Shown here: in pieces, positions 42,998 to 53,358 of the stretch | How positions within the stretch are numbered: position 1 is the stretch's first letter | How the letters are laid out: every line of letters starts with the position of its first letter | Source: Agarophyton chilense | Taxonomy: Eukaryota; Rhodophyta; Florideophyceae; Gracilariales; Gracilariaceae | Direction of reading: 5' to 3' | Length of the DNA: 64,000 nt | NCBI GenBank assembly: GCA_030374765.1 | Contig: JARGXX010000025.1 | Coordinates: 744,001-808,000 of the forward strand | The notes under the pieces: generated by a model | Seen by the model: the letters and a program-made list of their open reading frames with translations, nothing else | Database searches by the model: none | What the model was told of the DNA's origin: nothing | Made by a program: the position numbers and the translations under genes

Positions 42998-43467
42998 GGC
43001 GCGGCGATGCGGCGGCGATGCGTGGCAGGATGGCGGCGATGCGTGGCGGGGCGGCCAGCCGCATATATGCACCTCGCGCGTTTGAACGGCAGCTTTTGCG
43101 CGCACGAGCGGTTTGAAAGTTTGAACATTTAAACGCGTGGGCGCCGTGGACGACGTGGGCGGCGTGGGCGGCGTGGGCGGCGTGGGCGACGTGGGCGACG
43201 TGGGGCGACGTGGGGCGAAGTGGGGCGACGTGGGGCGAAGTGGGGCGACGTGGGTGAAGGGGCGGGTTGACGTTGCAGCTGCGCTGCATGCCGGACAGTC
43301 TCCGTCGACTGTCGAGTGCTAACGCGCGTGGCTCTCCAGGCGGCAGGCTACACACTTGCACAAGAAAGTAGCAAGGGTAAACCCTTCGTAGATAGTGGCA
43401 GTGGCAAAGGGCTAGCAATCGGCTCGTTTCGCCTAACAAAACATCGCTTTACTGGCGCTAGAGCTCT
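42998..43467. other. GC-rich intergenic with minisatellite
   Basis: About 470 bases between two same-strand genes. Holds the minisatellite listed separately. The part next to the PsbQ' stop is less GC-rich. No gene seen. Confidence 0.5.
43137..43256. repeat. Minisatellite of GGGCGGCGT and GTGGGGCGA units
   Basis: About 120 bases of direct repeats: first 9-bp gtgggcggc-type units, then about 10- to 19-bp gacgtggggcgaagtggggc-type units. Strand-asymmetric G-rich, likely unstable in copy number. Confidence 0.8.
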
Positions 43468-44142
43468 CTAGTAGTAGCCGGTGCATTCTTGCCACACGGC
43501 CAGGCTCCTGAGCGCCGCCTTGTACGCCTTCAACGCCGCGCTCTGATCCTTTTGCACGCAAGCCTGGTCAAGCTTCTCCACGTCCGTCTTGAACGCCAGA
43601 TACGCCTTGCTGGCCTTCTCCGTGCTCTTCTTGTCCGGCATGTTGGCGTTGATGGTCAGCTGCGTCTTGCGCAGGTCGTTCTGCAGTCGGATCTGACTCC
43701 TGATGTCCTCCCACTTTTTGTCCTGGATCGAATCCACGGCCCCCACCAAACGCTGCTGCGAATCATCCACGATTCGCTTGAACACCGCCATCTCGTCCTT
43801 AGAAAACGGCTTGTACTGCACCTTGCCGCCCGTTTGAATGCCCGAGTCGAACGGCGACGAAGCCCCGCCCACCCCGAACACCGAGATCTTCGGCGAATCT
43901 CCGCTCTTCGCCGCCGCTGCCACCGGCCCCAACGCCAGCGTCGTCAGTAGTGCCATGGCGCCGTCGCGCAGCGCCTGACGTCGAGACACGCCTGTCTCAC
44001 GCATCACCACGCGCGCGCTTGCCACGCGCGCGCTTGCCTCGCGCGCGCTTGCGGCGCGCGTCACCAATGCGCCTTGTGCGAAAGAGCGACGCGCCGCCGT
44101 CACCGGCGCGCCCGTCACAAAGGCCGGAGCTTCCATTGTCAT
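43468..44142 (-). CDS. PSBQ': Photosystem II extrinsic protein PsbQ' (red algal type)
   Basis: 224 residues from the ATG at 44,142. It stabilises the oxygen-evolving complex on the lumen side of photosystem II. A plastid transit peptide (about 1-47, with repeated SAREASARVASAR) is followed by a twin-arginine-like thylakoid signal SRRQALRDGAMALLTTLALG (about 53-72) ending in AAAA. The mature protein is a helical bundle, with a Lys-rich middle (KSTEKASKAYLAFK) and the ending SLAVWQECTGYY. The split presequence and helical mature part support PsbQ' over other lumen proteins. It fits a nuclear gene of a red-lineage alga. Confidence 0.75.
   Translation of the reverse strand: MTMEAPAFVTGAPVTAARRSFAQGALVTRAASAREASARVASARVVMRETGVSRRQALRDGAMALLTTLALGPVAAAAKSGDSPKISVFGVGGASSPFDSGIQTGGKVQYKPFSKDEMAVFKRIVDDSQQRLVGAVDSIQDKKWEDIRSQIRLQNDLRKTQLTINANMPDKKSTEKASKAYLAFKTDVEKLDQACVQKDQSAALKAYKAALRSLAVWQECTGYY
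43999..44058. repeat. Tandem GC-rich repeat in the PsbQ' transit peptide
   Basis: About three to four copies of a roughly 15-bp gcgcgcgcttgc-type unit, giving the repeated Ala-Ser-Ala-Arg in the transit peptide. Confidence 0.75.
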
Positions 44143-46059
44143 GCGCTGGGGAGCGGAGCGAAGCAAAAGCGGACGTGGCGCGTTGCGTTGCGTTGCGGCC
44201 GAACACGACGGGGATGATGGCCGTACGATGTGATGCGATGCGGCGGCAATGCAGCGCGCTCTGCCTTGAAGAGCGCGCGCGTGCGACCATGCGTGGGGTG
44301 CACACGCGCCAATCTCGGGCGAGGCGAGCTCGGCTGTCGCAGGCGCGTGCTGAAAAAAATCTCGCTCTGCCGCAACCCTACCTGCAGTGTGCGTCTGCAG
44401 CAAGTCGCCAAGTGGCGCGTCGCGTGTGTACCAGAGGTAGCAATCCCAATCGCTTAGTTTAAGCACATTTTGCACCCCCAAAACATGCCTGTTTTCTGTG
44501 GAAATCGCACATTTCGTCACAATGTGTCCAGTGGCTTTCCTCTCGCACTTCCCGCATCATCACTCAGCTTCCTCAACATGCTGCAGCGTCGTCCCTGCAG
44601 CTGTGCTAAAGGAACACCCTCATCACCAACCCGCCACAAACCCCGGCGACCCTCACGCTTTACTCCACGACGACCAACGTCATTTGTACTAGATGAATGA
44701 CCAGATTTAGATGACTCAACCTTTTCTACTCCTTGAGATGCGTTCCTTTTCTCCCTTGCGCATCGCAAAATGTCGCTAATTTTCTTCAAACTTGTCAGCC
44801 AGAGCGCAACAATACCGCCGAGTGCCTCTGTTTTGTTCTTCATCATTCGCACAGCAACATGCAAAGGCAAAGATTCTCAAAAGAATCTCCTCGCGCTCCA
44901 TTGTTTCAAGCAAACGTTTTCACTTGCAATCAGAGCAAAGATTGGAATTCAACAGACTCCAATAGCTGTATCACTTTTTAAGGCAAACAGCCACCGTTTT
45001 CTTTTCATTCGCTTTGTTTTTCAAACGCTATCAACCAGGTTGTTCTCTCTCGACCACAATTATGGAATAAACCAAAACAGTAGAAGGGGGCGTAAGACGT
45101 AACGGTTTTCGGTAGCACGGGATTTGCTCGACCTAGGAGGAAGATTTTGAGAATACCTTTAAGATGTGGAAAACCAAGCCACTGAAGACTGCAACAGGAA
45201 CGGTGGGTTTCCTGACACCACGTTGGTATACGATTATGTATAGCGCTCGCGGGTTCGAAAAACCGTAACGACGCTAGTTTTATTCTTAAAGTTGACTTTA
45301 GAATCAAAACAGGGTGAAAGTAGTCTAGTAGCTGCTAATCTTTACAATATGGCCATGTTTGGCCGTGTTTAAAGAATATATATCTCATGAGCCACCCTAC
45401 ATGCTGTGGCGCGTCTCTAAAGGTAGCCACCAAAAGAGATACTTGATGTGCTTCTCCCTATCTACTTACATATATCTAAGTAATACGAAACTAGCAAAAG
45501 GCTAAGCAATATTGCTAAATAAACTATTTTAGTACACAGTGCATGCTGGTTATTATCGACCGCCACATGACATAACTAACGCATCGAAGTAGCTTTCTAT
45601 ACTACACACCTCTCTCCTAGCGAAAGCCATGCTCCTTGGCTGTACCATAGTGCAGCATTTGCCAATGCGGTGTACTACAATGCACCCAACAATCGCCTAA
45701 GCGGGCCGCATGATACCGTTTCGTGATGCCCTATGGTGACATGAACGGTTTCAATCATCGTCGTAGTGCTGGGGGTTCATCCCCGGTGGTCTTTCGTAAC
45801 GGCATAGAGATTACGCTTTCGTTGAAAATTTCCAACAGTGGTATGGAGCTCTTTTTCCAATCGGTTTTGTGGCGTTCTCCGCGGCGTGTTTCGGGTGCTT
45901 CGAGTGCTCTGCGAACGTCGTAATTTGGTCGTGTCTTCTCCCTTTCTTTTTCCTTCGTCGCGTCGTACCTTGTTGGTCTCATGGTTTTCATTGGCCTCCT
46001 TTCCCTTCTTTTTGCGTACCGTTATGGTTTGTTGATCGTGTGCCGGGCTATTTGGATTG
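44143..46059. other. Intergenic, rising AT content, no supported gene
   Basis: About 1.9 kb. The GC-rich composition ends at about 44,460 and the rest is AT-rich. Frames at 44,470-45,000 are short and without motif. The last 340 bases before 46,060 may belong to the repeat zone, but I could not assign them to a family. Confidence 0.4.
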
Positions 46060-47208
46060 TGTGGAGCAAAACCCGGCGACGGGAAGAGCTCTCAAGGTAT
46101 TCGAAGCCTTGCTCCCTGGGGGAGGCAGACTGAGAGACAGAGCCCTCCGTTCCACCCGTAGTGTGGGGTGTAACTCCCACGGGGGATTCCGGCAGTACTG
46201 ACGGAGGTGAGGGGTAGAAACCGTTGGGTCGGGAATGGGTATGGGTATCCCAAAGAATGGGGGAAAATCCGGCGAAGAGGAAAAACGGGGCGAGGGTCGG
46301 GCACTGACAGGCACCGGACCCGAGAACCAGAAAAGGGGCGAAACTGTAGGACAATGCCCCCAAGGGGGAAAACCTACGAAGACGTCCGGATCTTCCTCTC
46401 ACGAGGTAACCGGCGCGGTAGAGCCCTCCCAGGGATCGGCGCGCAATGCCGGGTGTAAGCTGGAGCCGAACCGTCGCGACGGGCGCAGGGAGGCTGAAAG
46501 AAGCCAAGGATATCCGCTGAAGCGGTGCTTGCGTATCCTCTGAGGATTCAAAACCCACGAGAGTGGCGAGCACGACAGGTGTCAGTGCGAGCTGCAAGAG
46601 CGGGAATTGCCCAATGAAGGGGAGGAAAATGGGAACGGAGGCAAGAGGGCGAGGTTGACCACGAGTCGCAAGAGGGGACTCGGGAATAGCCGGCACTGCC
46701 AGGTGTAGCAAACCGTATACACGGGCGGAACCACGAAAGTGGGAATAGATACCCAACACACGAAGGCTGCTTGAACGTCCAAGGGGGTTGGGAAGCCGTG
46801 CACCACGGGAAATCCCTCCGTAAGGACTTGTATGTCCGCGCAGGCGGTTCGACCCAGAGCCAAGATCTGGAAGACAAAGATCACCCTTGTTGGGGAGACT
46901 TTACTGTACCGGCGGCCGCGAGGCCGGCGGCCTAAGTACTGCAGTCACCGTAGAATAGAATAAATAAAGTCTATTCTAAATAGCTAAATGTCCGTCTAAC
47001 AAAGGGGCCAATCTTGTGGCCACGTGTCGCGCGGGCGCTGCGGCCACGCGTATGGCACCCGGTCCCGCCGGTGCATCACCGGCGTTCCGGCCATCGCCGT
47101 GAAAACGGATTACTCCTACTCATAACGAGGTTGCACGCCGGAGGCTCCGGAAAAAGCTTAAGTCCCCAAAAACCTCCCTGGAGGACGTTGCTGTTCACCT
47201 TGTTTACA
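46060..47208 (-). repeat. Diverged or chimeric LTR of the gypsy family
   Basis: The first about 286 bases match the LTRs at 49,282 and 60,150 almost exactly, starting at the same TGTGGAGC end. After that the sequence is strongly diverged but keeps short landmarks of the same LTR in the same order (a CCAAGGGGGT segment, GCAGGCG before CCAGAGCC, TCTAACAAA, and a CACGTGT segment), up to about 47,208 (TTTACA). A GATTG pentamer lies just before it. The right end is uncertain. Fossil of the retroelement described below. Confidence 0.6.
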
Positions 47209-47851
47209 GAAAAGTCACGGATCATGGCCGGGGTTTTGATGAGTACCGGCACGCGCAGAGGCTTTTGATGTCCCCTACGAAATTACGAGCTCTTGTGACA
47301 GGGTTGTTCGAAGCCGTTTTCGAATGACTTCGCGACTCTCCTTGTCGTATCGAAGAATGGAAAGGGGTTTGCTAGCATCACAGTGAAGCTTCTCACATCA
47401 TGGCTTATTGCAGTGGCAACGGAGAACAGTACTGAAAGCACAGTGATAGAATTAGTTTGGAAGGAGATCCCTATAAACACCGAATATGGCCCAAATATGG
47501 CCCAAATATGGGCACAATGTGGGAATTTAGAGCGATATTCTGTGAAAACACATATGGTGATGAGCATAATTTGCTGAGCTGGGCGTCCACTGGGTTCTCC
47601 CTGGCACTGTAATGCTAATCTATTACACTAAATAAAATAAATTATTAATCTACATGAGTCCAACTGAGGTCGATCCGTGCACGTGTCGCCTGTAAGATAC
47701 CTCAAACCCAGGCGGCTTACAGGTTTCAACCGTTGTCATCGCTCCTTCACACCACTTTTCAAGCCATATACGCGCCGTGTATGTCGTGCCGCACGACTTG
47801 TGGGCGTCTCTGGCGCGTCTCTAGCACATCACTTGACCTTAGTGAGTACGC
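47209..47851. other. Repeat-zone sequence without assigned family
   Basis: About 640 bases with no supported gene. It contains a short direct repeat (atggcccaaat units at about 47,487-47,512) and AT-rich sequence (taaataaaataaat) at about 47,630. It may be transposon non-coding sequence upstream of the Plavaka-like frame. Confidence 0.4.
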
Positions 47852-49281
47852 GTGATAAGTTTAAACTCTCCCCACTGTCCTCGTCCTGCATCTTTCTCAC
47901 CTACAGCCTGTAAATATTCTCCCCCTCTCACCTCGTCCTACGTCTTTTTCACCTCCCCGATTTACATTCTCAGATCGCGCGCAGACACCCTTCACACCAA
48001 GCAGCCTTGTCGCTTCCCAAGGTGCACCTTCCAGACAAAAGACCACACCGCCCTTGTCCAACACCAGCGCCGGTGTCGCTACCGCACCACCCGCAACCCC
48101 TTCCTCGCCAGTACCCCAGATGATGGCACTCCATTCCCACCACGCACGAAGCGCCCATGCGTCCAGACCGCAGACACCCGCTCCGTTCGCATCTCAAACC
48201 GCCTTTCCAACAACGTTCCGCTGGTAGAAGAGGACGAATACCATTACAGCCCGCTCGCTCTGGCCATACGCTCCGCAGACGCCGCCCACATTCTCCACGC
48301 TTCTCTTCGCTCCCCTTCTTCCAGCCCTCGCCCACTCTTGAAGCTCCATCCCATCGACTCCTACATCTCATTCATCGCCACTAAGCTCGGCAAAAGCAAA
48401 GCCGACGAACTCATTACCCTCCTCAAGGACCCCAACTACTCCCAAACACTGATCCAACAGGTAACCTCCATCTCCCATTGCCTTCAACTTCATTCTAAAC
48501 TATTTGAGGACACTGTCGGCTCCATCGACTTCAAATCCACAACCGTTCGTCACAATCCCTAAAACATCACTGCAACTCTCTACCTCAAAAACCCCGTCGA
48601 TGTCCTTCTTCAGCAACTGCGCTACGCCACTCGCGCTAACTCCTTCTTCCACCCCGTCAGACAGTGTTCTTCAGATGGTTCTCCTGCTCACGCTCATCCC
48701 ATGGCTTCAAAACTCGGAGCATGTGTCCACCCGAACCTCAAACACCATATCCTCTACTCTCAAGACGTAGATGTTATTTGGCACAACGCCTACATCACTG
48801 GCATGGGATCTTTCATCGGCTTCATCCAGCTCTACTCAGAAAAGTCGTACACCTCCCTCAAAAGCTCTTCTATCACCTCCTACCCCCTTTCACCCTCCTC
48901 AACTTTTCAGACTCCTTCCGCCGCTATTGCATCTCCCGCAACTACATCCTCCTCGGCTACTTCCCCACCTCGTTTGACGCCCCTTCCTCTCCCCCCGACG
49001 AGGACTCCATCGAAGGCCACCCTCTTTCTTCAGCTATCAGCCGCACCAACCGCATAGAACTCATCCAAGAACCTCTACAAACCATTGTCGAACCCCTCGC
49101 TGAAGTCGCCCTCAAGGGTTTCCCTTTCCGTGTTGAAGACCAGGTCATCTGACAGTGCCACCCAGTCATCGCAAACTATGCTGCAGACATCTCCGAAGCA
49201 AAAGACATCTTCGCCATCCTACACGGCACAAAACCATCCAAGCCCTACCACAGAAGCCTAACACCTCGCTCCGACCTCAAC
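47852..49281 (+). mobile_element. Plavaka-like (CACTA-type) DNA transposon, broken transposase
   Basis: Transposase-like coding on the plus strand. A zinc-finger-like motif CRFPRCTFQTKDHTALVQHQ lies at the start (about 47,999-48,060). The first frame ends at a stop at 48,560-48,562, resumes in the same frame as NITATLYLKNPVDVLLQQLR, and later changes frame (about 48,860-48,930). The later part has YILLGYFPTSF, then QCHPVIANYAADISEAKDIF, which fit the LLGYLPT and CHPI.A.Y..DYPEQ elements of Plavaka-type transposases. The downstream part, including the expected CPxC finger, is missing because an LTR begins at 49,282. It is dead as a transposase. Terminal inverted repeats were not found. Confidence 0.55.
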
Positions 49282-50204
49282 TGTGGAGCAAAACCCGGCG
49301 ACGGGAAGTGCTCTCAAGGTGTTCGAAGCCTTGCTCCCTGGGGGAGGCAGACTGAGAGACAGAGCCCTCCGTTCCACCCGTAGTGTGGGGTGTAACTCCC
49401 ACGGGGGATTCCGGCAGTACTGACGGAGGTGAGGGGTAGAAACCGTTGGGTCGGGAATGGGTATGGGTATCCCAAAGAATGGGGGAAAATCCGGCGAAGA
49501 GGAAAAACGGGGCGAGGGTCGGGCACTAACACGCACCGGACCCGAGAACCAGAAAAGGGGCGAAACAACAAAAGAAACCCAATACAGGGGCGAAAACCTG
49601 TCCTCGAAAGGAATAAAAAAAAGCACGCAACAAGTAAGCAGAACCCCCACGGGGTATCGTGCACGCAGGTCGTCTGAGCGGTCCCAAGGGGGTGGTTGCA
49701 CGGAACCCAAACATGGGCACTTTCCAAGTGGAGTCGTGTCCCTACGCAGGCGTTGCTAACCAGAGCCCGTTCCGGGTTGTAAGGCCGAAACTATGGCGAC
49801 GAAGAACCTCTAAAGGTATCGAAGACCAACCTTGGTTCCCATTTACTCTGAGCTTCGGACTGTCAGATCTCGTCTCCCTAAGTAGGGCCCACTAACTAAA
49901 CTCTACTAGTTACAGCAGTGCACACCTACTTAGGGCCATACACGTGGAGATCCCACTGTCAGGGCCCAAAAGTCCAACGTTCTAACAAATATCCGAAAAT
50001 CGGTGCCAAAATTAAGCCACGTGTATCACGGGGCCAATCCAACCATGGGCCATCCGAATCTTCCCTTTATAGGCGAACTCTAACCAGAAAACCGTGCCAC
50101 CTCAGTACACCTTAGAGGGGATCATAGTCATAACCCTCGGAGGGTTCAACCCTCATTCTATGAGTTTCATCTTCAAGTATCCCCTAACTGGGCGTTGCTC
50201 TACA
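49282..50204 (-). repeat. Left LTR (3' LTR of the element)
   Basis: 923 bp from TGTGGAGC to CTCTACA, matching the right LTR along its whole length. On the inner side a purine tract AAGGAGGGGGAGA (element strand) fits a polypurine tract, which marks this as the 3' LTR. Confidence 0.92.
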
Positions 50205-50246
50205 TCTCCCCCTCCTTAAGACGAGGAAGAACATTCCGAGCCGCGG

Positions 50247-52142
50247 GTGTCTAACTTTCCGATCACTATACATAGTTCTCTCCCAATGGGGTCCTTCACC
50301 ACTTCTGAGGATCGCCACAAAACCGGCACATCGGTACAACTTTCTTCTACTCCTCCGATTTTCGGCGATAAGCAACTTCTCGCAACAGCAGTCTCAACCA
50401 GCCCTCTCATGGGAATGAACCCATACGTCATCAACCCACTCTCGGAGCCGTCGGCCTCCGCGCTGGCGGACAACGAAGCTCCCCAGCATGGTGGATATTT
50501 CTCCAGTTTTGATGCGACTCCGTCAGGTACCGAACCTTCCGCCTCGGCGAGCAACCGACATCCTCAGGAGGATTTGGACATTAACGCGGTGGCGTGGAAC
50601 TCCGCTCATGCGATGCCCTTGGTAGCAAACTCCAGAGGTTGGATCTCAAACGAATCCTTGCGAAGGTGGAGTCCCCTTACCGATCCGGTGATATATTCCC
50701 GCGCTGCGTGGTTCCATCCGACAGCGGTTCGGGACGATGAGCTCATCGATTCCTACGTGGAGGACGGCTTATTGCCGGGTGGCCTACCTGTCGAGGTTGT
50801 ACGTTCTCCCGATTGGAGGGCGCGGGTAGCCATAGAGTCTCAGTATCTATACGGCGGTCGCGGGGAGTCCCTGGACAAGGCGCGCGCAGCGATGGCGGCT
50901 CTGGCCTACCAGCGAATGGAGAGGTCACGCTTTGACCATCTGGTTCCCCCGGAGTACGGGTTCGATGTCGCCTATTACCGCACGTACAGTGAGGTCTCCT
51001 ACGGGGATAACCTGGCAGCCTTTCCCTAAGCCGAGTTCCGCGGACCGGGTTTTCCTCTCCGAGAAGATATGCTCCAATGGAGTCGTCCCATCCTTCGGGC
51101 TGAATTTAGGTACCTTCAACGGCAGTTTACCCAGTATGGGTTCGATCGACGCGTGCGCTTCGAGCGCCGCTCGCGCTCCCGTTTCGGGTTCCTTGTCCCG
51201 TATCCTCACGTGGAACTGGAGCGTATCCGTAACACGGCGAAGGTAGGGCGATTCGTGCCCCTTCCAGCTTGGTGGAGTAAGGTCGAGGTCCCCCGAGGGT
51301 GCTTTGCTGAACTGCCCCCATGCATCTACTATATAGGGTCTCGTTTGATGCACGACCCAAACTCGGGATACTGGGCCCTCATTGCAGCCGAGTAGGCAGC
51401 CCGCGTAGTGGCGCACCTCCTCTGGGATGCTCATGACCATTTCCGTATCTGGTATATTCCTCCGATGCTACGGACCATCATGCGTCAGATCGACCTTGTC
51501 CCAGCGTTGGGTTCGGCCAGCAGCGTGCAGGACCTGTATCCAATCTTGGACGTGATCGACAACACCCAATGGGATTGAGTTCCAGTGGAAAATCAGCCCG
51601 CAGGGGAAGGATCCGCGGGAGACAAGTCTCCTGGCCGGTACGATCCGGGCTCCGGTAACTGGGTCTATTACAATCCCTTCGAAGGGGTTCGCATCAGCGC
51701 GGCGCAAGCACGGGCGCTGATGGACTCGCCTCGACCGATGCCGGTGGGACACCCAACGGGGTTCATTTATACCGACGATTACGAGTACGAGCCTCCAGTA
51801 GACCTGGACGATCCAGCGTTGGATAACGACATGCCAGCTCCTATTGGAGTGCTCCCTGTGGAGCCATCTGCACCCTTCCAACCAGTGGGAACGACCTCAG
51901 CTGCTGCGGCGAATGCATCCGGTGGCGGTCCATCTGCTCCCCCCGGGTGGGGTGTGAACACCCTTGCGCAGGCGCCGGTTGCCACTCCGGAAGCGGATAG
52001 TGTGCGACAAGGCCTCGTGAACGCGGGCATTCCGATTCCCCCGGGTATGACGGATGTGAGCCAGATGTTGGCTTTCGCCTCGGCGTACCATCAGGGTCAG
52101 AATCCCAACGGTGGGGCGGGTCCCTCCTCGGGCTTTCCGTAG
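50247..52142 (+). other. Opposite-strand coding block inside the gypsy element
   Basis: Between the left LTR and the chromodomain, the plus strand (opposite to gag-pol) carries long coding-like frames, together about 1.9 kb and mostly open. They include a 260-codon frame beginning MSNFPITIHSSLPMGSF and a later one rich in Pro, Gly and Asp. No known domain was recognised. A short segment with PAWW and EVP resembles a segment in the same place of the second element at the right of the window. Opposite-strand frames are known in some plant gypsy lineages. The function is unknown. Confidence 0.55.
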
Positions 52143-52543
52143 TTCCGCCTTCGGGCAATTGTAGAGTCCATAGCTTGGCGACAATAGTAAACTTCTGATA
52201 TTTGCATAACTTCTTTTCTTCTTCCTTCCTAGGATCTTAACTTCTACTTCATCTTCTTCATTCCTTTTTAGGATCTTTTTCATCTTCGTCTTCATCTTCT
52301 TTCCTTCCTATGGTCCAGTCTTCTTCTTAATCTTCTACTCCACTTCGTGGGTCTTCTTTTCCTTTTTCATCATAAACTGTCCCGATAACCGGTGCTGTGT
52401 TCCCCGGTTAACGGCGCTAGGCCGAGGGCCAGTAGACATTCCATCCCAATACGTGTTCTTCGGGATACTCTCCTCAATTCCTCTGCAGAGGTCCAACATC
52501 TTCCACACTTCGATGTCCCATCCACACCAGTTCCCGTGGTGGC

Positions 52544-52834
52544 TTACCCGACTTGGGCACGATCCAGATTTGGAGGCAAGGTTACCCGAGCGCGTCGGTG
52601 ATAGGATAAAACCTTAGACCTCGGAAGGTGCTCAATGGGTTCCACTGTATCCTCATCAGGCGAGAATCCGTACCATCGGACTTGGTACCGAACTTCTCCC
52701 TCGGGGGTGTAGATAGGACGCACGATGCGATCGATAACGAATTCCTGCGGGTACACTTTTCCCTGTTCGGGCTTCTCTTCCATCTTGGAACGCTCTAGTT
52801 CCCTTGAGGGTGTCAACGTAGGGTCTAGACACAC
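52544..52834 (-). other. Chromodomain of the gypsy element
   Basis: A frame with FVIDRIVRPIYTPEGEVRY, QVRWYGFSPDEDTVEP and IEHLPRS, which is a chromodomain. Chromoviruses use it to steer integration to marked chromatin. It lies about 0.5 kb past the end of the integrase frame rather than attached to it. Confidence 0.8.
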
Positions 52835-53358
52835 CCCGGTGGTTTCTTTTCCGTGTTGCGAGCGGATCTCAGCACTTCGTCCAAACGGCGCCGAGTGGCC
52901 TGTGGGCTACGTTGTAACTTCCGTCTACGGAATCAAAACGGCCCAGTTTTGGGTTCTTCTTAAAGCTGAGATCTTCCCGATAACAACGGTGTTCTTAGAT
53001 TCCGTGACGGTTGAGAAACCGCGACGCGGTAGCGTCTCCAATCTCAGAGGGTAAGACTTCAACGTCAACCCGAGCTACGGGGACGAAGGTTGCTCCCGTG
53101 CAACGCGCCGTGCGACGGAGGCGGTTTGCGCAACGGTTGGTCGTCAGAGCCTTTTGATTGGCTCGGTGCCATTCGATGTGTGCCACACAAATGCGCGGGC
53201 GCCCCGTGTGGGGTGACCGTTCCTTGTGCGGGAAAATCTGCATATGCGGATGTGAGGTGGCGCTTTCGACACGCGCTAGCACTCTCTTGAGCTGTCCCCG
53301 ACGGGTCTCACTCATTTCTTTCCCATTCCTGAGGGTTCCAGTGTCTCCATAGGAGTTC

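Noticed and set aside
42471-43439. Minus-strand frame of 322 codons
   Set aside because: Ala/Arg-rich shadow frame of the HEAT-like gene and minisatellite.
46022-46759. 245-codon minus frame
   Set aside because: Lies over the LTR and its flank. A frame in the same place of the other LTRs is equally non-coding in look.
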